In this document: positions 1 through 5,751 of the stretch, in pieces
Numbering within the stretch: the first letter of the stretch is position 1
Layout: each line of letters begins with the position of its first letter
From: Bacteriovoracaceae bacterium
GTDB lineage: Bacteria > Bdellovibrionota > Bacteriovoracia > Bacteriovoracales > Bacteriovoracaceae
Reading direction: 5' to 3'
Assembly (NCBI GenBank): GCA_947442115.1
Contig: CANEVK010000121.1
Coordinates: forward strand, 1 to 8,130
Length of the DNA stretch: 8,130 nt
The notes under the pieces: model-generated
The model's input: the letters and a program-made list of their open reading frames with translations, nothing else
Told to the model about the DNA's origin: nothing
Databases searched by the model: none
Program-made: the position numbers and the translations under genes

Positions 1-1
1 A

Positions 2-85
2 CCTCTTACAACAGTTAAGGGTGTTATTCACTGTGGTTTAGGATTATTAGTTGTCCTTTACGGATTAGTTGAGGTTTTAGTTTGA
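2..85 (+). CDS. C-terminal end of a membrane protein (partial, 5' end outside window)
   Basis: An open frame enters from the left edge and stops at TGA 83-85, giving 27 visible residues. The end reads as a hydrophobic helix (CGLGLLVVLYGLVEVLV) with no charged residue until a single Glu, so this is very probably the last transmembrane segment of an inner-membrane protein. Its stop overlaps the TTG start of the next gene (TTGA), the usual sign of translational coupling in one operon. Because two cytochromes c follow, a subunit of a quinol or cytochrome oxidase or a related respiratory complex is a reasonable guess, but too little sequence is visible to name a family. Confidence 0.6.
   Translation, partial: PLTTVKGVIHCGLGLLVVLYGLVEVLV
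69..74 (+). promoter_or_regulatory. Ribosome binding site supporting a TTG start
   Basis: TTGAGG lies 7 bases before the TTG at 82. It supports this rare start codon over the in-frame ATG at 139, which would remove most of the N-terminal membrane anchor. The site sits inside the coding end of the upstream gene. Confidence 0.5.
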
Positions 86-531
86 TACAGATAATTTGGT
101 TAGGAACACTGGGTGTTCTTTATTTATTTTTTATTGTGATGACGCCGGTGAAGGCGCCAGCTCCTCGGAAAGTTTTAGCTGCAGTTGAAGTTCAAAAGAC
201 TGTGACTGAAGAATCAAAAGAGGAGGCCAAGGCAGCTCCTGCAGTGGTTGAAGTTGAGCCTGTAGATATTGAAAAAGGTAAAACAATTTATCTCGCTCAA
301 TGTATTAAGTGCCACAACAAAGATCCAAACATTAAAGGTGCCATTGGCCCTGAAGTGGTGGATGCTCCTCTTGAAGTCATGCAACACAAGGTGATGACGG
401 GAAGATATCCTGATGTCCTCCCAGAGGGTTTTGTTCCAAAGAGAAAAACCAAGCAAATGACGAAGTTTCCTCAGTACGCTAAAGACGTGCCTTCGATTCA
501 TGCTTATGTTCAATCTTTGAAAAAGAAGTAA
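82..531 (+). CDS. Membrane-anchored monoheme cytochrome c
   Basis: A 149-residue c-type cytochrome. Residues 3-20 form one hydrophobic segment without a clear signal-peptidase site, so it is likely an uncleaved anchor. Residues 21-62 are a Pro/Ala- and charge-rich linker that would act as a tether. The heme domain (about 63-149) carries CIKCH (C74, C77, H78) for covalent heme attachment, and M126 in the KQMTKFP stretch is the likely sixth ligand, as in class I cytochromes; M104 (KVMTG) is an alternative. The domain would face the periplasm and shuttle electrons between respiratory complexes. The gene overlaps the preceding membrane-protein gene, and its stop (TAA 529-531) directly abuts the ATG of a paralogue. 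The TTG start is chosen because an in-frame stop lies at 70-72, an RBS precedes it, and it supplies the anchor. Exact redox partner unknown. Confidence 0.85.
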   Translation: MIQIIWLGTLGVLYLFFIVMTPVKAPAPRKVLAAVEVQKTVTEESKEEAKAAPAVVEVEPVDIEKGKTIYLAQCIKCHNKDPNIKGAIGPEVVDAPLEVMQHKVMTGRYPDVLPEGFVPKRKTKQMTKFPQYAKDVPSIHAYVQSLKKK

Positions 532-885
532 ATGAAAGTTTATTTGTTGGGGGCCCTCTTGGGCCCTCTTTTTATCACTCAAGTTTCTCTGGCCCAAATC
601 AAAGTCGATCAGGCCACATTGGATAAAGGCAAGCGCCTTTACCTCTCAAACTGTATTCAATGTCATAACAAAGATCCAAATTTGAAGGGAAGTCTCGGCC
701 CTGAGCTCGTGGATGCTCCCTTGGAGATTGTTTACGCTAAGGTGATGACTGGTGTTTATCCGGCAAAATTACCAGCAGGCTTTGTGCCCAAGCGCTCGTC
801 GAAAGTAATGAGGAAAATTCCTAAGCTTGAAAAAGATATCCCGGCCATTCACGCCTGGATTCAATCCGTCAAAAAGAAAAAATAG
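532..885 (+). CDS. Periplasmic monoheme cytochrome c, paralogue of the preceding gene
   Basis: A 117-residue cytochrome c with a typical Sec signal peptide (MKVYLLGALL... ending VSLAQ, cleavage probably near residue 21-22). It is therefore likely soluble in the periplasm, unlike its anchored neighbour. CIQCH (C41, C44, H45) binds heme c; M93 in SKVMRKIP is the likely axial methionine and matches M126 of the upstream protein. Hand alignment of the two heme domains gives about 55 identical positions of 87, including HNKDPN, DAPLE, KVMTG and GFVPKR, so this is a tandem duplication with divergent membrane attachment. There is no gap between the upstream TAA and this ATG, so translation is probably coupled. 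The C-terminus is a lysine run, giving a positive patch that could dock an oxidase. The signal-peptide region holds a perfect 10-bp tandem repeat (551-570). Confidence 0.87.
   Translation: MKVYLLGALLGPLFITQVSLAQIKVDQATLDKGKRLYLSNCIQCHNKDPNLKGSLGPELVDAPLEIVYAKVMTGVYPAKLPAGFVPKRSSKVMRKIPKLEKDIPAIHAWIQSVKKKK
551..570 (+). repeat. Perfect 10-bp tandem repeat inside the signal peptide coding region
   Basis: GGGCCCTCTT occurs twice back to back (551-560 and 561-570). It encodes part of the hydrophobic core of the cytochrome signal peptide. The unit is not a multiple of three, so gain or loss of one copy would shift the reading frame. Two copies is a small number, so this may be chance. Confidence 0.6.
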
Positions 886-888
886 TTT

Positions 889-1143
889 CTAGAACCCTAC
901 GATATCAATGTAAGTCACACCTTTGGCCAGAGCTGAGGATGATTTGGCCCGCTGACCTTTAATAAGAATCTTCTTTTTATTGAAAAGGTCTTTAAGCTGA
1001 GAGCGTGAGATGTTTTTGAGTTTCTCGTTTTCATTTTGCTCTCTAAGGAAGTTCAATAAAATATTATCCATTCTCGATTCACCGTAAGCAAGGTCCAGTG
1101 TCACGCGGTAAGTGTTTTTTGGTTGCTCAGGAATAAGTGTCAT
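889..1143 (-). CDS. Small S4-domain RNA-binding protein
   Basis: An 84-residue protein consisting almost only of an S4 RNA-binding fold (about residues 24-82). The pattern RMDNILLNFL ... ISRSQLKDLFNKKKILIKG ... SSSALAKGVTYIDI matches the S4 signature seen at the start of RluA/RluD pseudouridine synthases and in Hsp15/RqcP-type proteins (R-x-D, SRSQ-x-K, xIxIxG, then a G before the last strand). No catalytic domain follows, so a stand-alone RNA or ribosome binder is most likely; whether it acts in ribosome rescue like Hsp15/RqcP cannot be told from sequence. The ATG is preceded by AAAGGA at a normal distance. The gene converges on the cytochrome pair with only 3 bases between stop codons and is divergent from the DedA gene. 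Confidence 0.7.
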   Translation of the reverse strand: MTLIPEQPKNTYRVTLDLAYGESRMDNILLNFLREQNENEKLKNISRSQLKDLFNKKKILIKGQRAKSSSALAKGVTYIDIVGF

Positions 1144-1309
1144 AAAGAGTCCTTTAAAATTTTTCTGTGTTCTACCTCATAATGATTTAAAAGCCTAAGA
1201 GTTAAAGGGACTTAAGTATTTTTTACCTTTGAGGGTTTAAAGCTATTCTCTAAGTCATGAATAAGACTTAAGATAAGAGTCTCAATTTAAGTAACGAAAG
1301 GTTAATAAT
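1144..1309. promoter_or_regulatory. Divergent intergenic region with clustered TTAAG-type repeats
   Basis: These 166 bases separate the divergent S4 and DedA genes and must hold both promoters. GACTTAAG occurs at 1209-1216 and 1265-1272, and TAAGAGT at 1196-1202 and 1274-1280. An inverted repeat TAAGTC / GACTTA spans 1251-1270 with an 8-base spacer. The arrangement suggests regulator binding sites, but the region is AT-rich and chance is possible. I could not pick a convincing -35/-10 pair. The DedA RBS is GAAAGG at 1296-1301. Confidence 0.35.
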
Positions 1310-1945
1310 ATGGCCGATTTGATTAATATCATCCTTCATCTGGACCAACACCTGCTTCAGTGGATTGCCCTTTTTGGCCCATGGTTTTATGTTCTCATGT
1401 TTTTAATCATTTTTTGTGAGACGGGCCTTGTCGTTACGCCATTTCTCCCAGGGGATTCACTCCTCTTTGCTTTAGGCGCCCTGGCCGCCATGGAGAATGG
1501 TCTAGATGTTGGCCTTCTTCTCATCAGTCTAACGATCGCTGGAATCTTAGGTGATACGGTGAACTATCACATTGGAAAATTTCTTGGGATAAAAGTTTTT
1601 GAAAAAGAAAGCCGGATTTTTAAAAAGCAATACCTTGAACAGACTCAAGCTTTTTATGCCAAATGGGGCTCATTCACAATTGTGGCCGCACGATTTGCTC
1701 CTATTGCTCGAACCTTTGCTCCCTTCGTGGCGGGTATAGGCTCCATGGAGTACAAGCGTTTTATTTCCTATAACATCATTGGCGCTGTTACTTGGGTTTT
1801 TTCTTTTATTCTGGCCGGTTATTTTTTTGGTAATTTACCTGTGGTGAAAAGAAACTTTCATATTGTTATTTTCGGTGTGATTTTTGTCTCTATTTTACCC
1901 ATGCTGGTGCCATGGATAAAAAGCAAGTTTCCTAAAAGAGCTTAG
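1310..1945 (+). CDS. DedA-family inner-membrane protein
   Basis: A 211-residue polytopic membrane protein with the hallmark DedA (SNARE-associated/VTT) motifs: E37 followed by TPFLPGD (43-49), GDTVNYHIGK (81-90), and ARFAPIAR (127-134) followed by PFVAGIGSM and NIIGAVTW. The acidic residues E37 and D49 and the arginines R128 and R134 correspond, with a constant offset of two, to E39, D51, R130 and R136 that I recall as essential in E. coli YqjA. Family members recycle undecaprenyl phosphate or other lipids across the membrane, support proton-motive-force-dependent physiology and affect drug and pH tolerance; which of these applies here is not shown. Length is typical. RBS GAAAGG sits 8 bases before the ATG. 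The photolyase gene follows after 62 bases without an obvious terminator, so partial co-transcription is possible. Confidence 0.9.
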   Translation: MADLINIILHLDQHLLQWIALFGPWFYVLMFLIIFCETGLVVTPFLPGDSLLFALGALAAMENGLDVGLLLISLTIAGILGDTVNYHIGKFLGIKVFEKESRIFKKQYLEQTQAFYAKWGSFTIVAARFAPIARTFAPFVAGIGSMEYKRFISYNIIGAVTWVFSFILAGYFFGNLPVVKRNFHIVIFGVIFVSILPMLVPWIKSKFPKRA

Positions 1946-1973
1946 ACAAACACTTACCACTGGATTTTCTCAC

Positions 1974-2002
1974 CTTTCAGGTATGATTGAACAAGCTAGA
2001 AT
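1974..2002 (+). promoter_or_regulatory. Possible promoter giving a leaderless photolyase transcript
   Basis: TAGAAT (1997-2002) is one base from the -10 consensus, and CTTTCA (1974-1979) lies 17 bases upstream as a poor -35 (3 of 6). Transcription would start at about 2008-2009, that is on the ATG itself. The only purine-rich stretch, AGGG at 2003-2006, is one base from the ATG and too close to act as a normal RBS. Confidence 0.3.
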
Positions 2003-2007
2003 AGGGC

Positions 2008-3495
2008 ATGAAAAAAGCTCTTATTATTCTTGGCGATCAACTCTTTCCTCTCGAATTTTATCAGGGCCAGAAAAATGTCGAAGTTTTTATGGCCGAAGAC
2101 TTAGGTCTTTGCACTCATTTTAAATACCACAAACATAAAATTATTTTCTTTCTCTCGGCCATGCGGGCGTATGCTCAGGAGCTAAAAAAGGCTGGTTTTA
2201 AGGTTCATTATCATGAATTCTCTGATGAGAGTTTTACCGATCGTCTTGAGACATTTTTATCAAATCAAAAAATAAGTTCAGTTGTCATAGGTGAAGTTCA
2301 AGATAAGTTTTTTGAAAAAGAGCTCCACAATCTTTTTGAGAAAAATAAACTGACTGTCGAAGAAATAGAAACACCCCATTTCTTATGTTCAAGACAAGAT
2401 TTTAAAAATTATCTTTTCTATAGTCCAAAACCTTTTATGAAAACCTTTTATGAAAGAGAAAGAAAGCGTTTAAAAATCATGCTTGATAAAGATGGTAAGC
2501 CCTGGGGAGGCCAGTGGAGTTATGATTCTGACAATCGCAAAAAAGCGCCCAAGGTTTTAACCAACCTTGAACCTCTCATCTTTGAAGAAAATAAAACGGT
2601 GAAAGATGTTAAGTCACTGGTTGATGAGAAATTTTCAGATCATCCAGGTGTTTCAGATAATTTCTGGCTGCCAACGACTCGGATGGATTCCCTCAAATCT
2701 CTCAAGCATTTTTTAGATCATCATTTAAAAGATTTTGGGGCCTACCAAGATGCCATTACTCCAAGAACTCCCTTCATGTACCACTCGCTGATTTCTCCCA
2801 TGATTAACGCTGGTCTTTTGACTCCGGAAGAGGTGATCAAGAGGGCAATTGAAAAGTACGATTCTTCGGATATTCCGCTGGCTTCTTTGGAGGGATTCAT
2901 CCGCCAGGTGATGGGGTGGAGAGAGTTTGTTCGTGGGGTTTATCAAAACTTTTCTGACGTTCAAGAATCAAAAAACTTTTTTAATAACAACAGATCCCTT
3001 ACGACTCATTGGTATGAAGGAACAACAGGACTTCCTCCCGTGGACGATGCCATCATGAAGGCCCAGGACTTTGGTTATTGCCATCATATTGAGCGCCTCA
3101 TGGTCCTTTCAAACATCATGCTCCTCTGTGAATTTCATCCTCAGGACGTTCATCGCTGGTTCATGGAGATGTTCGTGGATTCTGCGGACTGGGTTATGGG
3201 CCCGAACGTTTATGGCATGGGCCAGTTTTCTGATGGAGGAGTCTTTGCCACCAAGCCCTACATCTCTGGCAGTAACTATATTTTAAAAATGTCTGATTAT
3301 AAAAAAGGTGAGTGGTGTGATGTTTGGGATGGCCTCTTTTGGCGATTCATCGGTAAGCACCGTGATTTTTTTATTAAGCAGTACCGTTTAAGTTTTATGG
3401 TCGTGACTCTGGACAAGATGGATGCAAAAAAGAAAACAAGACTTCTGGGAGCTGCAGAGGAATTTTTAGGAGATAAAACGAGTGCAAGAAATTAA
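2008..3495 (+). CDS. PhrB/DPRP-type photolyase-cryptochrome lacking the Fe-S cluster ligands
   Basis: A 495-residue flavoprotein of the deoxyribodipyrimidine photolyase-related (DPRP, FeS-BCP/PhrB/CryB) branch, whose characterised members repair (6-4) photoproducts with light. The N-terminal alpha/beta domain starts with LIILGDQLF; the C-terminal FAD-binding domain carries GYCHHIERLM (356-365), WVMGPNVYGMGQFSDGG and TKPYISGSNYILKMSDY (415-431). H359-H360 match the histidine pair needed for (6-4) repair in PhrB. In Fe-S members four cysteines bind a 4Fe-4S cluster; here the first aligns with P344, the C-x-x-C loop after MS(N/D)Y is replaced by KKGEW, and only C437 remains nearby, so a cluster cannot form in the usual way. 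I recall a bacterial subclade with this KKG-W sequence, so this is probably lineage-typical rather than decay. The start is ATG 2008; an upstream ATG at 1983 is out of frame. The 3' end overlaps the second photolyase gene. Confidence 0.87.
   Translation: MKKALIILGDQLFPLEFYQGQKNVEVFMAEDLGLCTHFKYHKHKIIFFLSAMRAYAQELKKAGFKVHYHEFSDESFTDRLETFLSNQKISSVVIGEVQDKFFEKELHNLFEKNKLTVEEIETPHFLCSRQDFKNYLFYSPKPFMKTFYERERKRLKIMLDKDGKPWGGQWSYDSDNRKKAPKVLTNLEPLIFEENKTVKDVKSLVDEKFSDHPGVSDNFWLPTTRMDSLKSLKHFLDHHLKDFGAYQDAITPRTPFMYHSLISPMINAGLLTPEEVIKRAIEKYDSSDIPLASLEGFIRQVMGWREFVRGVYQNFSDVQESKNFFNNNRSLTTHWYEGTTGLPPVDDAIMKAQDFGYCHHIERLMVLSNIMLLCEFHPQDVHRWFMEMFVDSADWVMGPNVYGMGQFSDGGVFATKPYISGSNYILKMSDYKKGEWCDVWDGLFWRFIGKHRDFFIKQYRLSFMVVTLDKMDAKKKTRLLGAAEEFLGDKTSARN
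3467..3472 (+). promoter_or_regulatory. Internal ribosome binding site for the second photolyase
   Basis: TAGGAG lies 9 bases before the GTG at 3482 and within the end of the upstream coding region. It fixes the GTG start, which places the conserved INLVWLKRDLR strand at the correct N-terminal position. Confidence 0.6.
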
Positions 3496-4873
3496 CCTCG
3501 TCTGGCTTAAAAGAGATCTCAGGCTAAGTGACCATGCGCCACTTTATGCTGCTCAAAAATCAAAACTACCACTGATTATCTTTTATTGTTTTGAACCAGA
3601 GCTTGAAAAATATTATGACTGGGATCAGCGCCATGCCCGTTTTGTTCGCCAATCCCTAGAAGAAATGCAGCTTAAAGTACCCATCCTCGTGACTCGTGAT
3701 GAAGTGATTCCGCTTCTTATTCAACTGTCTGAGCGCTTTCAGATCCGGCATCTTTTTTCACACCAAGAATCTGGTGTCGAACCCACGTACAAAAGAGATA
3801 AAGACGTCGCTCGTTGGTGCAAAAATAATAACATCAAGTGGAAACAGTATCAGAGCCATGGTGTTGTGAGGGCTTTGAAAAATCAAGACCAGTGGGAGCG
3901 ATTATGGACGAAAACCATGAATCAACTTCCGATTAAAAATGATGTGAAGGCACTCAATATTCTACCCCTCGGGGAATGGAATGATCTCATTAATCCTCTA
4001 CGAGAGGACATTCTAGATAATCCCATTCAGTTTCAAAAAGGCGGAGAAGCTTTTGCGCTTGAGATGCTGGAAGAGTTTACCGAGGAGAAATTTTTCCTTT
4101 ACCTCTCAGGTCTTTCTCAACCGGCCCAGGGACGCTACACCTGCTCTCGGCTTTCTCCTTATATTTCATGGGGAAATATTTCTCTGAGAGTTGTTTATCT
4201 AAAAACAAAACAACTTCTCGCCAAGCACCCACGCCACAAATCGATTCTTCAATTTATGAATCGATTGAAGTGGCATTGTCACTTTATTCAAAAATTCGAG
4301 CGAAATGAGTCCTTAGAGTTTAAAAACCTGAACTCAAATTTTGATCACTTAAGAACGAAAGTGGATAAAGAAAAACTTCGGGCCTGGAAAGAGGGCAGAA
4401 CCGGTTACCCACTGGTTGATGCCTGCATGAGGTGTGTGAAGGAGACGGGGTATCTTAACTTTAGAATGAGAGCGATGGTGGTGTCTTTTCTCACTCATCA
4501 CTTGTGGCAACCCTGGCAAGAAGGGGCGAGTTATCTGGCCCGTCAATTTTTGGATTATGAGCCTGGTATTCATTTTCCCCAATTTCAAATGCAGGCCGGT
4601 GTGACAGGGATTCACACCATTAGAATCTATAATCCGGTTAAGCAATCCGAGGAAAAAGATGCGGATGCGATTTTTATCCGCGATTGGGTTCCAGAGCTGC
4701 GTTCATTGCCAGAGCACCTCATTCATAGGCCCTGGGAAATCACTCTTATGGAGCAGGGAATGTATGCTTTTTATCCAGGGGTTACATACCCTCAACCTAT
4801 TGTTTCCCTTGAGGAAAGTATGAAAAAGGCCAGAGAGGGTCTATGGCAGGTCAAAAGAGTGTCTAATCCTTAG
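3482..4873 (+). CDS. Class-I-like photolyase/cryptochrome homologue
   Basis: A 463-residue member of the photolyase/cryptochrome superfamily. The N-terminal domain begins INLVWLKRDLRLSDHAPLYA, the classic antenna/Rossmann start. The FAD-binding domain contains RLSPYISWG (223-231), EGRTGYPLVDACMR (304-317), YLNFRMRAM (324-332) and RIYNPVKQ (381-388) followed by FIRDWVPEL. The overall match is to class I CPD photolyases, but key positions differ: E. coli MHNR is LNFR here, the Asn contacting flavin N5 aligns with H364, and the proximal electron-transfer Trp (W382 in E. coli) aligns with F368, while W345 matches W359. It may be a photolyase of an uncharacterised subclass or a signalling cryptochrome; CPD repair is inferred only. 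It starts with GTG, overlaps the first photolyase by 14 bases and is surely co-translated with it. A hairpin covers its stop codon. Confidence 0.85.
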   Translation: MQEINLVWLKRDLRLSDHAPLYAAQKSKLPLIIFYCFEPELEKYYDWDQRHARFVRQSLEEMQLKVPILVTRDEVIPLLIQLSERFQIRHLFSHQESGVEPTYKRDKDVARWCKNNNIKWKQYQSHGVVRALKNQDQWERLWTKTMNQLPIKNDVKALNILPLGEWNDLINPLREDILDNPIQFQKGGEAFALEMLEEFTEEKFFLYLSGLSQPAQGRYTCSRLSPYISWGNISLRVVYLKTKQLLAKHPRHKSILQFMNRLKWHCHFIQKFERNESLEFKNLNSNFDHLRTKVDKEKLRAWKEGRTGYPLVDACMRCVKETGYLNFRMRAMVVSFLTHHLWQPWQEGASYLARQFLDYEPGIHFPQFQMQAGVTGIHTIRIYNPVKQSEEKDADAIFIRDWVPELRSLPEHLIHRPWEITLMEQGMYAFYPGVTYPQPIVSLEESMKKAREGLWQVKRVSNP

Positions 4874-4877
4874 ACAC
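4859..4877 (+). terminator. Perfect 8-bp hairpin over the photolyase stop codon, possible terminator
   Basis: GTGTCTAA (4859-4866) and TTAGACAC (4870-4877) are perfect inverted repeats with a 3-base TCC loop; the TAG stop lies within the right arm. The sequence that follows is only moderately T-rich (ATTTCAGTTTT), so termination would be weak. It could instead protect the mRNA 3' end or bind a protein. Confidence 0.4.
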
Positions 4878-4969
4878 CGGATTTCAGTTTTACATTCTTA
4901 ATCAGTTTCTATCCCAAAAAATCCTTTTCTTTGATTTAATCACCTTCGAGTCTACGTCTTAAGAAAGGA

Positions 4970-5350
4970 TTGTATGAAGTACTTGCTATTTTTTTCCTGA
5001 TGACTTCCCAGGTGGTTTGGGCCGAATCCCAGTGCGATATTAGATTGGGCCAGTCAGTTGGTGTGAGAGTGATTGAGTTTGTCAGCGGTCAGGAGGTTCA
5101 TTCCAAAATTGCGTTACGAGAAATGTCAGTCTATAGCCTGAATGAAGAAATGACGAGTCTACAAGATATGGGAATTTGTGAGGCCAGAATTCTTAGAAAA
5201 AAATGTATCTTAAAGTTTGAAAAGAAAAATACCGGTCATCAGATTGCGCTGTTTCGAAACCAGGAAAAATGGCTCAGCTGGAATCTGAATGGAAAAGAGT
5301 CGGCGAAAAAATTTGTTAGGATTTTAAAGCAGGCGGGGTATTGTTTATGA
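4970..5350 (+). CDS. Small exported protein of unknown function; signal peptide interrupted by a 7-T frameshift
   Basis: I recognise no family. The open frame can only begin at TTG 4970, directly after AAAGGA (4964-4969), which leaves no spacer for that RBS and gives an acidic, atypical start (MYEVLAIFF). The natural start is ATG 4974, 4 bases after the RBS, reading MKYLLFF and then stopping at TGA 4998-5000. Its frame joins the long frame if the T run 4989-4995 had one more T, giving a textbook signal peptide MKYLLFFFLMTSQVVWA before ESQC. The gene is therefore a sequencing error, a phase-variable or slippage-controlled gene, or newly inactivated. The mature part has four cysteines, the first three residues in and the last just before the end (GYCL), which suggests disulfides in the periplasm or outside. 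It ends in ATGA, overlapping the next gene. Confidence 0.6.
   Translation: MYEVLAIFFLMTSQVVWAESQCDIRLGQSVGVRVIEFVSGQEVHSKIALREMSVYSLNEEMTSLQDMGICEARILRKKCILKFEKKNTGHQIALFRNQEKWLSWNLNGKESAKKFVRILKQAGYCL
4989..4995 (+). repeat. Homopolymer T tract at the frame break
   Basis: Seven consecutive T within the signal-peptide codons. Eight T would fuse ATG 4974 to the downstream frame; seven leads to a stop at 4998-5000. Such tracts are prone to replication or transcription slippage and to base-calling error. Confidence 0.75.
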
Positions 5351-5751
5351 AAAGAACTAAGATACTTGCCTATATCGTCAATTTTTATAGCATGTCGGCC
5401 GTTGCTGGTTATGAATGTGCTCTCCAGCTTGCTCATACAGAAAATTTGAATCAAGTCGTGGCCGAAAAAGTCATCTCAATTTCTACTGATGAAATTCGTT
5501 CAGAAAATATCGGGAATCTATTTATTGAATCTCTGAAAGGCAAAAATAAGACTTCCATTGAAGGGCAGGCCATTATTAGCGGTTGGGAAGGACAAGAAGA
5601 TCTTAATCTCGTTATGTTAAGAAACACTCAAGTGAAAAACATTTCTGATTCCCAAAAAATATCTGAAACCATCACCCTCAAAGGCAATCAATTAGAGACG
5701 GCTTGGTTTGATACTTACAAACTAGATATCAATTGTAAGCTGACAACCTAA
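5347..5751 (+). CDS. Small exported protein of unknown function
   Basis: A 134-residue protein from ATG 5347, which overlaps the upstream stop as ATGA; a GGCGGGG stretch lies about 8 bases before it. A TTG two codons earlier is possible but less likely. The N-terminus (MKRTKILAYIVNFYS, then SAVAG) is a Sec signal peptide with cleavage likely after AVA, near residue 21-22. The mature chain begins GYEC and has a second Cys near the end (INCKLTT), so one disulfide between the termini is plausible. The rest is rich in Asn, Lys, Ser and beta-prone residues; no known domain is recognised. The mature start and terminal Cys loosely echo the upstream protein, but similarity is too weak to claim paralogy. 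Its stop overlaps by 4 bases the end of the convergent transglutaminase-like gene. Confidence 0.75.
   Translation: MKRTKILAYIVNFYSMSAVAGYECALQLAHTENLNQVVAEKVISISTDEIRSENIGNLFIESLKGKNKTSIEGQAIISGWEGQEDLNLVMLRNTQVKNISDSQKISETITLKGNQLETAWFDTYKLDINCKLTT

Noticed and set aside
214..597. 127-codon minus-strand open frame opposite the cytochromes
   Set aside because: It is antisense to two strongly supported heme proteins, and the predicted product has no domain or export signal.
1983..1985. Upstream ATG as photolyase start
   Set aside because: It is out of frame with the photolyase, and the family begins just before LIILGDQLF.
2725..2964. Minus-strand open frame within the first photolyase
   Set aside because: Antisense to conserved photolyase coding sequence, with no RBS or recognisable product.
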